Shown piece after piece: positions 12,447-30,564 of a stretch of 64,000 nucleotides of DNA. The notes under the pieces are model-generated. The model made no database searches. It was given only the letters and a program-made list of their open reading frames with translations, and was not told the origin of the DNA. The stretch is from Apoderus coryli (Eukaryota; Arthropoda; Insecta; Coleoptera; Attelabidae), in NCBI GenBank assembly GCA_911728435.2, contig OU452210.1:3410001-3474000 (forward strand), read 5' to 3'. The position numbers and the translations under genes are program-made. The stretch's first letter is position 1; each line of letters starts with the position of its first letter.

Positions 12447-13365
12447 CAGGGTGATTGGTAAGTCGAGGCGAAAAATGAAAACGTATGTCAATTTTGTTAT
12501 TCTAAATCAAGCAATAATAATCGTTTTATTAATAACTCTTTAGTTTCCAAAAGATTACAAAAGGTTTGCTAAATAAAAGCTTTAAAATATTTATATTACC
12601 TAGTAGCGGATGCATGTAATCTTATTATCGTGTCCTGTGAAATTAAGTCTGGCAGTAGTTGTCAAGAGTTATTGTTAATTATTCCGATTTTATTGTAAAA
12701 ACCATAAAAAATTCGAGTTTTCTGTGTAAGAATACGCTAATATTGTTTATGTGTATGGCTTGTGTGAAGGAAATCCTATAGCGGCTTGTTGCGAATATCA
12801 GCGGAGATTTCCAAACAGGTGTCAACCTACTAAGAGAGTCTTTTCATTCATTTCAAAGATTGTGAATGTCGAATTAGTAATCTTGTTAGAAGCGGCCGAA
12901 ATGGTAACCACACGGTGGAACATGAAGCAGTAATAGATCGAACCAAACTACTACTCGACTTATTGCAATGGGTTTGAGCATTACCCAAGATTTTGCATGG
13001 AAGATGTTAAACAGAGAAGTGCTCCACCCTTACCACCTACATAACGTACAAAAATTGCATCCAGGGGACAGAACGGCGCGGCGTTTACTTTTTGATGTCT
13101 GTCAATGTTACAATTTTGTTTTATTTTCTTTGTTATAAATGAATAAATAATTGCACCTGTTATGACAAATTAGTTTTAGATGCGATAACTAGATTAGATG
13201 CATCCGCTACTAGGTAATTAATTTAAAGTTTTTCTTCGGCGAAACATTTTTAAATATTTTGGAAAGTAAAGAGTTTTTTATTAAAATTTTTATAATTTCT
13301 TGATTCAGAATATCAAAATTGATGATGAAGTTTTAATTTTTCGCCGCTATTCACCAATCACCTTG
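12447..13365 (+). mobile_element. Internally deleted DUF4817-type Tc1/mariner element
   Basis: The ends are CAGGGTGATTGGTAAG and, inverted, CAAGGTGATTGGTGAA, each followed by a conserved CGAAAAAT block, with TA on both outer sides. A second nested inverted pair (TTACCTAGTAGCGGATGCAT near 12597 and its complement near 13199) flanks the coding remnant. The 919-bp length is far below that of an autonomous element. Confidence 0.8.
12733..13090 (+). pseudogene. DUF4817 transposase N-terminal remnant
   Basis: The frame gives VYGLCEGNPIAACCEYQRRF followed by PNRCQPT, the helix-turn-helix opening typical of insect DUF4817 transposase-like proteins (YG.C.GNA..A..EY..RFPNR..P). Further on, another frame has LHPYHLHNVQKLHPGD, the segment before the first catalytic Asp in the same proteins. 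Stops and frameshifts separate them and the DDE core is missing. Confidence 0.8.
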
Positions 13366-13370
13366 TATAT

Positions 13371-14410
13371 GATGCATATTGTATAAATGATAAATTTAAT
13401 TGCATTTTTTTCCATTCCGTTGTAAAAAATTACTTTAGTAACAGAAACGCGGTGAGATGAACGCAAACATATTTGCTGATATTTGGCAATAAAAGAAATT
13501 CCCTATTACAGTCATAGACGGCTATTCTTCGTCTTAAATTTTTATTCCTGTTTCCACTCTCGCCGTTGCAATCAATATATTTATAGTTAGGATAGAAATC
13601 TAGTTTTACACTAAAAAATAATTGGGAATACATTCTCCAATTACAATTGAAAGTCACCCATATTTTCCTCGCATAATAGGAAGTAATGAAAATTTGATTA
13701 TTGAACTATTTTTCACTCCCATTATAATTTTCTATTTAAAGTACAAAAATTGAGAGATGTGGCTAATAATATAGCTAAATATGACGGAGCGCAAAGCAAC
13801 AGATATTACTTTGATAAAAACCTTTTCTTTTTGTAAGTAATTGGCAAATAAGGGCAAGCCATATTGTAAAGACGTCAGAATTTATAGCGGGTTTTATACA
13901 AAACAAATTACTAGCGGATTCTCTAAGAAATGAGGTCGGAGGCCTTTATTGGCTATCGATTTGATATTTTCATTTGAGCATTGTCACGAATTTCGAAGTT
14001 ATGTAGGTTTTTTAGAGGAAACACAAATATCTCAAAAACTGGCTTTAGATTCCTATATTTTTTGGTTTATTGTGGAAACCTCTATCCCAAGTTTCAGCTA
14101 TTTTGAAATCATCGTCATGGATATTTTCAAAATGTTTGAATTTGTTATTGCTTACTGTTTTTATTAAATCAAAAATATATAGAACAAACGAAAATATATC
14201 GAAAAAAGTGACGGATATCGTAAAACGGGTCGTAGTTTAAGATTATTCTATTACTGCGCATTCTGGAATCAATACAAACATTTTTATGTTTTAAGAGTTT
14301 TGATTCTGAAATGTTTCCACTGCCGTGGGCTTTCACCGGTGTAAAATAAAAGTAAGTTTTTATTTCGTGGACACGTAAGGTGAACCGTAATGCTACAAAA
14401 ATTCTGCTCG
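13371..14410. other. Intergenic AT-rich DNA
   Basis: Short reading frames at 13430-13657 (-) and 13949-14167 (+) have no recognisable motif, no splice context and low-complexity composition. Nothing else was seen. Confidence 0.35.
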
Positions 14411-14615
14411 GTAGGACATTAACATTGACGTGAGTTGCATCCTACTGTCAGTAACATTTTTCACTTGGACGTAAGTAAGTTCTAAAAAAACAGAGTCAAT
14501 TTCCTTAGAAACCAGAAAAGACGTGGTATTTATCTAGTTTCTAAGGAAATTGACTCTGTAGGACATTGACGTCAGTTGCATCCTTTCCTTAGAAACTAGG
14601 AAAGACGTGTTGGTA
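14410..14615. repeat. Inverted and direct repeat cluster
   Basis: ACAGAGTCAATTTCCTTAGA near 14491 is inverted at 14539-14560. TAGGACATT...GACGT.AGTTGCATCC occurs twice in direct orientation (about 14412 and 14561). A third CCTTAGAAAC block follows at about 14585. It looks like a small hairpin element duplicated with its flank. Confidence 0.7.
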
Positions 14616-16045
14616 CAACACCACAACTATCTGAAAAACGACCAGATATTGGAAAACGGTCATGATTTTTGGTTTATTATAGGGCAGTCTTATCATCATT
14701 TTAAAATCATCAGACGATTTGAAATTTTCACTGGCAGTGAGAACTTTCTGCAAATCTAGAGCACAGGTTATGGAATTCAGAAGGAAATGAAAATAAACAC
14801 TTTTAACTGAAAACAAATTTTAAAAACATTTATCATGAAACCAGCAAAATAAAAAAATATACATAAAATTAAATACACTTTTTAAATGTTATAAAATACT
14901 CAGAGACTCTACAAGGCATATTAATTAATGCAAATTAATATTTTTTAATAAATTGTCAATTTACATAATCTTCTTAAAATTAAGTACCACTATTTTATGT
15001 ATAAAACATTTCATAAATAAATATACTTTTACAGAAAGTATGGTTAATTAGAAAAACAAACCACACCTTACAAGAGATTACTAACCATTAATTTAAATTT
15101 CATCAATTCAAACAAACATCTATGCAGGCTCGGATTACCTCTTAGACAAGTGGCTAAACAATTGAACGTTGTTCTTTTTGGATATTTATTGAATCTTCAG
15201 GGTGTCCAGATAAAAGAAAACAATTAAACATAATTGTTTTTACAACAGTAGGAACTTTCATATGATAAAGTAGACAACAATATTTTAAAATTTAATCTTG
15301 GATATCAGTTCTAAAGATTCAAGTTTCAAAGAAATAATAAAATCTATTAAATTTTGTAAAAACAACACGCAAAATTTCACCAAATACCTAAAAATAATCA
15401 GAAACGTTCCAATACACAAAAAGAAAGCCTGTCAGATCTAAAACAAAATGTAAATCTAAAAACATGGGTTTTACAATTTTTATTACCCGTTTGGAACTGC
15501 TGAAATGAAAAATGAATTTATTTCCTCTAAAATCAAATAATAGATTTGAAAGTTTGAAGTCAAATTGAATTACACATTACCCCACACATTAATTAATAAT
15601 CATTATTGGACAGTTTGGGAAGAGAAAAACAAAAGTCTATTCAAAATAAATGTATAGTCCCAATTCACTCACTAAATATGTTTTGTACTTACTGTAAGCA
15701 ATATCAGTTATTATTTTAAATGCACTAGGAAATATTTCTTATTTGTTCTTGTTTACACTTCAATATGAACTTTAAAAATGTTCCCGTTGCAAATCAATCG
15801 AATATTTTAAAAATCTAAAAGAGCCAACGTTTGATTTCGTTTAGCCATCTTGTATATTTTAATTAAAACTTTCACCCTAAACTACCTTACAATGATTTAC
15901 ATGAAATATTTTCGCTGTCAATGTTATTATTAAGAAGACTTATTTTGATTCCGATCCTGTGTACATCATTATTAGTGATTTGGATAAAAGTAGTGCATTC
16001 CACATTCACACAAAAGAGTGCCATCCACTCATATAAATGTATACT
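14616..16045. other. Csk 3' UTR and downstream intergenic DNA
   Basis: No ORF or repeat was identified. The part next to 16046 must include the Csk 3' UTR on the minus strand, but its poly(A) site could not be assigned with confidence. Confidence 0.35.
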
Positions 16046-22137
<6,092 letters not shown>

Positions 22138-22663
22138 CACTTTCTTTTATCATTTAGCTTTAAAACATATTTACGATTAAAAATATACTGTTCCTAACAG
22201 GCACACGTTTTACATCACAAAACCTACTTAATTTTAACACATTTTATGAACTAAATATAAGTAATTTCCTTTAGCATAAATTTACATTAAGAACAATCAT
22301 CTTCTATTATTTATTATTGTAATTCATTAATGTAACACTACTTCGCACCTCAGATTTTAATATTAATGCACAAATTACACTTGTTTATTTAGAGCCGTAG
22401 AGACTTGGAAAATATTCCTAACAAATGCACTAAAATAATTATTTATGTTTAACAATTAATTAAATACTTATAAAATGTTACAACTCCAAAAAACATATTT
22501 TTAAACGTCAAATTACAATATCCACCATTTTGTTTCTTAGCTGTCATATTTGTCATTCATGACAAAAATAGGCCAAGAAAGAAATCTGAATCACCTGAAT
22601 TTCTATTATTGCTACTATTGGGTAGATGGCACTGGCAAGAATGCCAATCTTTTCTTACCTATT

Positions 22664-22686
22664 GCATTGTCTTTGAAAGACAATGC
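22664..22686. repeat. 23-bp palindrome at the left edge of the P-like element
   Basis: Eleven-base arms (GCATTGTCTTT and its complement) surround one G. A related hairpin using CATTGTCTTTA occurs at 22784-22813, inside the element. They may be subterminal transposase-binding hairpins. Confidence 0.7.
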
Positions 22687-22714
22687 CTATAGCAATTAGC
22701 AATCGCAGATAATA

Positions 22715-24785
22715 GGGTTATTCTTTCGTAGTGATTGATCTGAACAAGTGAATGTGATTAAACTGAATGTGATTATACTGAACCATTGTCTTTATAAACT
22801 TTTAAAGACAATGACTGAACTGAATATTTGGCGAAACCGAAAGATTATCTTTTTGTGATTGCCTTTCACTTAACCTCGAAAACTTGTGAAAACAACCAAA
22901 TCTGCTCTGAAAACTGGAAAATTATTTCTTCCATGATATTATTTTCCATGTTTTAAACTTTTACAATTTATTGGTTTGATTCGAAATCATATTCCAATTA
23001 TTATCTCTCAATATTCAATACTTTTAGAGGTTAACTCTTAACTGAACGAACTAACCGGTACCTAGAGGTTGATCAGTAAGCGGCAAGGGGGGAAGAATTT
23101 TAATCAGTTTGGTAAAAGCATTGAACTATATACTACGTAACTGGAACGGAACCGGCGTGTATCACGGCTGAGGCAAATTTGTAAATAGAAAGAGTAGAAG
23201 CTTAAAAGGGGTGGCCGTCTCTGTCTTACGCATCAATGTAGATGGATTTTATTTACCTTATACTTTTTATTTATTTTTTTATAAACTACACGGTAATTTA
23301 TATGAGAATCAAATCAAGATTAATAGATAAAAAATAACGAACTCCTCATATAATATTATAGGTCCCTACCTATTTATTTTATTTTAACAAAAATCAAATA
23401 CAAAGGATCCAATAATATATTTTTAATAGAATAAGGACTTCTTAGGTTTTATGATAAGAATTGTGTAGGAAAATAAATAATAGTAACAATTTTTAAACAA
23501 TATTAATTTTGTCATTTTCTGTCTGACACTGGCAGCATTTCCTAACATTTTTATATTTACTAATTTTGAATAGTGATGCATTCTACATTTTATAAAAACC
23601 TCGCCTATCTTGCGGATTAGTTGAACAACATGGGACTCCTCTGACAAAAATTCTTCTGTAACAGGGTCAGGGGGTAAAAATTTGCTTTTTTTATTTAAAA
23701 AATGTTTTAAAGCTAAGTTAGGTAATAAGCCGTTTTTTAATATGAAATTTAGCATTTAAAACAGACTTATTCTGAATCAAAAATTGAAAATGCTTTTCAG
23801 TAAAACTTATAATTTCAAAGACAATGTCTGATGCATATAATAAACCACCTTGTGTAGCACAATTACTGAATCTTTTAAAACTTTCCTTTGGTTGGGTATA
23901 TTGATGATCGCTGTGGCTGTCTTCCCGATATAATAAAATATCAATACAGTGATTGCAGATACTTTGATTTATCAGAGATCTTACTGTATAACCGGCTATG
24001 TAATATAAAATATTTTCTTTAAAATCTGACAAAGTTTTTTGTTCTAAATAGGTAGTCCACCATTGCTTCAATATTATCAGTTTCATTGTGTGATTTTGAT
24101 TGACCTTGTTCTCTTTTATTAGAACGGAAATTGAAGGCGGGAGTGGAATACGCCTCCAAATCACAACAATTGGCATTATGACTTGGTTTTACAGAATTTC
24201 TAAGCAGTAACTGCCTTAACGACCATTTTAATTGTTGCGAACTCGGGTTGTTATTCCACCCTCCCTAGACCTTATACATGAAAAGAATAATTCTAGATGG
24301 TCTTGGGAAAAAAAGAAATTGCCTTTTGTGGATTATATTCATTGCTGCACTTGTATGCAGCACAAAAATTCACCATATTAGGTATATTATAAAAATCTAT
24401 GCACGCATGAATAAAACAAACAAAAAAGTCGCAGCTCTAACTGCTACCACTCACCACATTCAAAGTCAAACCACACTGTATTCACAGCAAACAACTTCAC
24501 AACATTATAAATAGCCCAGCTTTTATCCTCTAATAGTCTCCAACAGGTTAAAAATTATACAAATAATTATTCACACCGTTATTAGTCATAAAAATGTATA
24601 CGTGCGACAGAGACAACAACCCCTTTTATTATTGCTCTCACTCTATTATAACTTTGCCTCAAAAAATGATATTTAACGCACGGTAAGGGTCCCTTCCAGT
24701 TACGTAGTATATAGTTCAATGGGTAAAAGTGACCGATGTCGAAAGAATACGCACAATCACTTAGTTCAGTACGAAAGAATAACCC
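22715..24785 (-). mobile_element. P-superfamily (THAP9-like) DNA transposon remnant with terminal inverted repeats
   Basis: The ends GGGTTATTCTTTCGTA (22715-22730) and its complement (24770-24785) are exact. They are followed by a weaker CTGAAC-AAGTG-A-TGTG similarity. A second pair, 23120-23146 and 24694-24720, is a perfect 27-bp inverted match near ATTGAACTATATACTACG. TTGCATTG motifs outside both ends suggest true limits nearer 22660 and 24850. A degraded P-type transposase lies inside. No clear 8-bp target duplication was found. The left end lies about 580 bp upstream of the Csk ATG. Confidence 0.75.
23423..24176 (-). pseudogene. P-element/THAP9-like transposase C-terminal fragment, frameshifted
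   Basis: The upstream frame (24176-23718) includes ENILYYIAGYTVRSL, then C..CID-LLY, QPKESFKRFSN and GGLLYASDIVFEIISFTEKH. This is the C-terminal RNase H-like/GTP-binding region of P-superfamily transposases. The downstream frame (23755-23423) continues LNFILKNGLLPNLALKHF, so a frameshift lies near 23740 in an A-rich run. There is no N-terminal THAP domain. Inactive. Confidence 0.75.
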
Positions 24786-24879
24786 TTATATTATAAGAGA
24801 TTGCCGATAGGATAATTTAAGAGACATCGCGCATTCCCTCAATGCAATAAAGTCTTTATTTATACCTTATTTTATTTTT

Positions 24880-25085
24880 TCTGAGCATGCTGAGATGTCA
24901 AAATAAGGTTGACTTTATTACTGCAAGACCTAATTTGTAAGTGCAATATATCTCTATTAGTCGAGCACTATCCTTAATAAAATTTACCTTAGTTTAAATT
25001 CAAAAGCGCAAGCTCATATGTCAAAATAAGGTACACCTTATTACTCCTAGACCTTTATTGCAAGTGCACTATCTCTCTATTGTCT
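24880..25085 (+). repeat. Repeat family B, two units
   Basis: Two related units carry TGTCAAAATAAGGT, then CTTATTACTGC or CTTATTACTCC, AGACCT and AAGTGCAATATATCTCTATTA or AAGTGCACTATCTCTCTATTG. They match 16985-17130 in inverted orientation. This is likely a MITE with long subterminal repeats, next to the P-like element. Confidence 0.6.
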
Positions 25086-25589
25086 TAGCTCTTTTGTTTT
25101 GTGGCGTAACGTTGTACAAGTTTTGATGGTGAACTGGCGACTGTGGTTGAATTTGAACGAGCAAGCAGAATTCAACGATTATTCAATGTTTCATAACCTC
25201 ACTCGTGATTTTATATTTTATTTAGGCTATTTAAATAATTTATTTATACACAACGGAAATGAATCCAATAGGGACACCGATATATCGATATCAAATATTA
25301 TTCTTTGTCGATAAAAACTATTTGTCGTTATCCATCTACAAACAGGCATGATAAAATGCCAAACTTATCATTGGCTATGAAATATTTTGGGGTTAATTTC
25401 TCAGTTAACTGTTATTCAAATTTTTAATCAATGAATGTGCGTGCGTGAAAGGCAGGTGAGAGCAAATTGTTGATATTTCTCGTTGAAGGAAAACTCCAGC
25501 GTAATTTTTACGCTGATAACGCTTATTACCGTTGATTGAAGAGTAGGGAAGCTGCTGAATCTTATGGGCGAAAACGTGGGACGTGGGAC

Positions 25590-25725
25590 AATGGCACGGC
25601 GGAGAGATGGCGTCACGAGTAAAAATTCAGCATGGTACAATTTGTACTATCAAAAATTAGAGCGGCTAGATGGCGTCGCTAGTAAAAAATTCAGAGCGGA
25701 GAGATGGCGTTACTAGTTAAAATGC
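25590..25725. repeat. Three imperfect direct repeats around AGATGGCGT
   Basis: GCGGAGAGATGGCGTCACGA, GCGGCTAGATGGCGTCGCTA and GCGGAGAGATGGCGTTACTA each precede a GTAAAAA.TTCAG-like or GTTAAAATGC tail. The unit is about 35-60 bp. Origin unknown. Confidence 0.7.
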
Positions 25726-27325
25726 TTTAATTAATGATTTAAATAAATGATAGTGATGCGGTGTATAAGAAATGTCGATATACATGATATCGAATTAACG
25801 AACCAATAAAATTCAACCAACAATGGTTTTAAAGATCAAGTCAAAAACAAAATCGATGTGTTTTTGCGGACAATTATGACTACTTCAGATGACGAGTTAT
25901 TCTGGCAAGTTTTAATAATGAAAGCATTGTATATTATACCAACCTAAACAAAATATACATGTGCATGTATAACATTATAATATTTCGTACTTTTGCCCTC
26001 ATTGACACAATAAAAGGTTTTTTTCTATACAGGGTCTGGACAAAGTATAAACAATTCTGAATAAACTGTGCCTCAATTTACTTTGAATCATATTGTAAAT
26101 GATCCTGAATCTTTTCTTTTGTTTATTTGAGGGTTCTGGAGCCTGATCTCCACTGGGTACGGCCCTGTCAGGACCTTCAACTTGTCTGGTTTAAGAAAGT
26201 TATTAACATGTTTTTCTCTCAATTTACGCCAAATTTTTGATCAGACTGTAAAAATGCTGCTATCACAATTACCTTCTATATTTATTTATAAACACTTGAA
26301 AGAAAGTTCAAACAGTTCTTTTGCATAATAATCAACAAGATTAAATCGTAAGAAAACAAATTAAGAATTTATCATAATATTTTTCAAATTATAAATTTAT
26401 AAATTATTTATAAGCTATTAAAATGTTTCTTAACTAGCAAACAGTTCAATAAAACTGATAACAGTATTTGCACAAATAAAATATATCATCTCAGTTTATC
26501 CTTAAAAGAATCTAGAATTGTATATAATTTTGTCTAATTTTAAGCATACAGTTGCAACACTGGGGTAAGTTAAAATTAATTAATTATACTAATTAATAGT
26601 GAGGTGAATACTAAAGTAAAGTAGATAGGCGCGATATAAATTTAAATTTGATAGACATAATCACCGCCTTCTTTAGACAAAATACTTATACAAATGGCAA
26701 GGGCGAGGCATGTTTAATAGGTTTTGGGATAAACAAGAAAAGACATATATTTTTATCGAGCCATCAGTTCGATGTCTTCCAAAAGTCATTTGTTTGGGTT
26801 GTGTAAGAGCTGACATTTTCGTCAGTGTAATTCGTTATGAAAAAAAAAATGTCTAAGCACAATTGAATTCTTCTTATAGAACTTTCAACGACATCTGTAA
26901 ATATTTCTGGGGTAATGCTTCCAAATGTTTTAGTTCTGCTGTAGTTCCATATCCGGTGATTTTCAAAATTAAAGTCTCTGGCCGTACGATGGAAACTATA
27001 GATAATTGTTTATAATTGTCATAATAGGTGGAACACTCAATGTTAAACATGTCTTTTTCATATTTTATTCAATTTAATTAAACTACTAATTTATTAATTC
27101 GAGTTTATTGTTAATTTTTTAAAATGTTTGATATATACCTTTGTACTATGACCTGTACTTATATACTATCTGCTGGCTAATAATCACAGAAAGTAGTAAT
27201 TATCATTTTTAAATAGTGCATAAAATATAATAAATACATGATTAATAGTAATTGACCAAAAACCATTTTTGTGTCTCCACCCTTAAGAAGCATTTCGGGG
27301 CCGTTGTATATTTCATGATTTGGAT
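25726..27325. other. Intergenic DNA
   Basis: No coding or RNA feature was recognised. The composition is AT-rich and reading frames are short. Confidence 0.35.
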
Positions 27326-27625
27326 ATAGGATTGCCAATTTTTAATGTTGATTTGTCCGGACATTGGTCGCAAAATCGGGAAATTTTCAAAAACTCATAC
27401 AAAAGAAATAAACCAATAAATATTGAGTTTTTTAACAAAACGATGTTAAAATAGTTAAGGTAGGTACACAAAAACCAGTTACCATTACGTATTGCAAAAT
27501 ACTAGTAGGCCAATGTACTCTTGATTTTAATATGATACTTAACTTACTTACTTAAGTTTTTTAGGGACATTTTCCTCTAAATCAGGACAATCCCGACAAA
27601 TCGGGATGGGTTGGCAAACCCCCTA
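27326..27625. mobile_element. Probable MITE of about 300 bp
   Basis: The left end GATTGCCAATTTTTAATG continues to GATTTGTCCGG. The right end, read inverted, gives GTTTGCCAACCCATC then CGATTTGTCGGG. The inner AAATCGGGAAATTTTC part is also mirrored by the AATCAGGACAATCCCGAC region. The inverted match is imperfect and no ORF is present. Confidence 0.5.
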
Positions 27626-28461
27626 TTTGGATAGCTTACAATTCAGGAAAAGCCGCTTAATAATAATCTTTAACAAACTCGTCGTTTGAATGGAATAATT
27701 CTTCTCTGGTCAAGTTGTATTTAATGCGATGCACTTTGTAAAAATCTACTTGACTACATGAGGACCCAATATATGTATTCAAAGCGGACTATACGTAATC
27801 TATCTAATATGTTTAAAATAAAAAAAAACTCTTAAAATATTCGTGCCCCAAAAGAAAATTTCCAGGAATAATTTATGCTCGTGTGGTATTCGGTAAGCAA
27901 ATTTCACACCAAAATTACATTTTACATTAATCTGTCAAGGTATTGTTATTTTTGACATATTATTATGTTGATGATTTGTACGGTTCTGTAACAAATCAAA
28001 AAACCGCGCCTCGAAAAAATTTTCGGAAATCTGGTTGCTATGGTAATGAGTCACAATTAAGACATCTTATTGGTTGAAAAGTAGAGGTGTGAAATTTTCA
28101 AGTAAATTTATGTATCGAGAAAATTCAAGTCAATATAAAAATCCACTGCAAATCTGTTTATGGATTAGGAACCAATGGTGCTCACTTGCATTGCTTTTTC
28201 ACCAACTTTCGACTACACAATACATACGATCCTATCCTATACCGTTGATTGAAAAAATATTTCAATCAACGCCTATACATAATATACCATTACTTATGAC
28301 TTATGACCATATTCCTAATAGTATAAAAAACGATTACATATTTATTAATATTCTAACTCAAATTAAACTTTTAAAAAGTAATATCGCATTGACTTTTACT
28401 TTTTATGATTATAGCATCTTGAGATAAAAAGTAGCATAGTGCCATGGAAACCCTGTACATA

Positions 28462-28766
28462 CAGTGTGTCCCAGGATAGATGTAACAAGAGGTGTGAAGG
28501 ACAAAAATTTTTTTAATTTTGGAATGACATTTGGGGAATGAGTCCTGCTTGCTTTAAAACTAAGGTATCCAAAAAATTAGTTAAATCGATGTTGTACAGG
28601 GTGTTTTACAATTTGTTGATAAAACACCTTGTACAATAGCGATTTATCTCATTTTTAGGGTACCTTAGTTTTAAAAAAAGCAGGACTCATTCCCCAAATG
28701 TCATTCCAAAATTCAAAGATTTTTTGTCATTCACACCTCTTGTTACATCTATCCTGGGACACACTG
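28462..28766. mobile_element. 305-bp foldback MITE with CAGTGTGTCCCAGG ends
   Basis: The arms of about 140 bp are nearly exact complements. The left runs CAGTGTGTCCCAGGATAGAT and on through TGTAACAAGAGGTGTGAA; the right is its inverse at 28727-28766. The centre carries a smaller hairpin (ACAGGGTGTTTTAC... AAAACACCTTGT). TA flanks both ends. Confidence 0.9.
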
Positions 28767-28984
28767 TATATAAATTAGCTTTAAAAAAAGTAATTTCTAT
28801 ACCTACTTTTAATTTACTTAATTACGTACATTATTTTGTTATCAAAATGCTTCAAATATTATAAGATGACCTTACTTAGAAATAACAAAGTTCAATAGGT
28901 ACTGTTTTTTGATTCTATAATATTTTAATTTCATATACAGGGTGTCACTAAGCGGCGGATTATTACAGGAAACCTTAGATTATA

Positions 28985-29545
28985 CAGGGTGTTAGGTAAG
29001 TACGTGGCCAAACTACAGGAGGTGATTTTTTGAGTAATTGTAAGATGAAAAGTTCATATAAACACAGGTCCAGACATTCTTCATTTTCAAGATCTGTCAA
29101 ACAAACTGTCAGGCTTTTGATAATTAACTTATTATTAAAACAAATAAACATAAAATAATTATATAACGTTATTTACTATTGTAATGTTTGCCAGTGGCGT
29201 GTACATTGGTAACGCTGGAAATTCACAAAAAAATCGAACGGGAAAAACGCCTTTTTAAAACTACACTTTATTTACAATAAAAACATTTAACAGTAAATAA
29301 TAAATTAGTTGGGTGGTTTGTGATATTAAGTATGTTATTGTCCCGGGGACAATCGAAAACAAAGCGAGATATGAATAAAACTCGAAAGACAAAAAAGTTG
29401 TATTTTTAATTGCTTAATTCGAAATAAGTGGCCCACATTTTTTTTATCAAAAATTTAGGTTAATGTGTTTTCAGCAACGCCACTTGACTGGAATTAGTAG
29501 TAATTTTAATCTAAATTAGCCCCTTACTACACTTAATACACCCTG
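28985..29545. mobile_element. Probable 561-bp MITE with CAGGGTGT ends
   Basis: CAGGGTGTTAGGTAAGTAC at the left and the inverted CAGGGTGTATTAAGTGTAG at the right are each flanked by TA. A stray similar terminus, CAGGGTGTCACTAAGCG, lies just upstream at 28939. No ORF is present. Confidence 0.6.
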
Positions 29546-29904
29546 TATAGTAAAACAGATGCAGCAATTCACAAATATCTACGGAGTGGAATCATACATT
29601 GTTTCGCGCAGATAGCCTAATCACGAATGAAATACAAATTTTATGGCACGGGTAAACTAACCTCGTTCCATAGGCGTGCCCATTAATTTCAACGCATAAT
29701 ATTTATTGAAGAAAATAATCATATAATAGCCACAAAAATATTTGTAAATAAACTGAAATGCAAAAAGTAGTTGCAGTTCTGATCAAGTTATAATTTGCAC
29801 AAGATTGGTTGGCACAGAAAAACCCTAGATAAAAAGATATCTGTATTTACAGAAATACTGTAGATTTTCTCTAAATCAATTTAGTGTAGATATACCCTGC
29901 TACA

Positions 29905-30255
29905 ATTAGTTAGGCCAGAGAATGTCTTCTCTGCTACGGCAGTTTTGTCGAGTTGTAGTGCTGCCTATAGCCGCAACAGTGCGACAACTAAATGGACAAC
30001 TCCTGTATGTGATTAACTTGCTTTCGTATAACCTATAGGCACAGTTAAAATAATAGACAGATACTTCATCTCGTGTCGGCACGTCTGATGTACGTGGGTT
30101 CAAAGGACTTATAGTTATAATATAGTATCTTATAGTATAAATAGATATAGTATATATAGTAGCGGGCCAGAAATGAGCTGGGAATGCGACGAGTCGGTGC
30201 CGTTTTCAGCGTCTAGTGACGCTTCTTGTCTACAGTTAATATTCGATGCTATAGG
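29905..30255 (+). repeat. Dispersed repeat family A, copy 2 (longest)
   Basis: Starts GGCCAGAGAATGTCTTCTCT and CAGTGCGACAACTAAATGG, which are also present at 54899-54977. It continues with CTCGTGTCGGCACGTCTG, ATGTACGTGGGTT, an AT-only TATAGTAT core, then AGTAGCGGGCCAGAAATG and GCGACGAGTCG with a CAGCGTCTAGTGACGCT palindrome. The last half matches 62185-62370 and, inverted, 2455-2640. Confidence 0.75.
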
Positions 30256-30471
30256 CAGATAATAAATAAACCCTACCTATTCTCTGCTATAGGGCCATGT
30301 GATTCATTTCGTGTTATTAAGAATTTGCTGAAACATAATGTTCTTGTCGAGATTCAAGGTTGTTTTGAAAACACAAAAAAAAACACATGTTTGGTTTTTT
30401 TCAACAAGAAATGAAGGTCAATAACTATATTTCTTAGACAGAAAACGTCTACATGCAAATCAACTTATAGA

Positions 30472-30564
30472 AACAATACTTTTGGATAAATCCTGCGTCA
30501 AATTTACAGTAGCGAACGTTTCGTTTTAGGGAAACGTTTAGAGGATTTATCCAGAAGTATTGTT
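30472..30564. repeat. Hairpin with 23-bp arms
   Basis: ACAATACTTTTGGATAAATC at the left pairs with GATTTATCCAGAAGTATTGT at the right with one mismatch, and the loop is about 47 bp. It looks like a very short foldback element. Confidence 0.75.

Noticed and set aside
28074..28427. 117-codon plus-strand open frame
   Set aside because: AT-rich, no motif, no promoter or splice context, and it lies among MITEs with an internal palindrome; taken as chance.
29310..29318. TGGGTGGTT, one mismatch from the Ci consensus; similar near-matches at 224, 37485 and 44510
   Set aside because: Single-mismatch sites are expected by chance; they lie in repeats, coding sequence or unrelated intergenic DNA.
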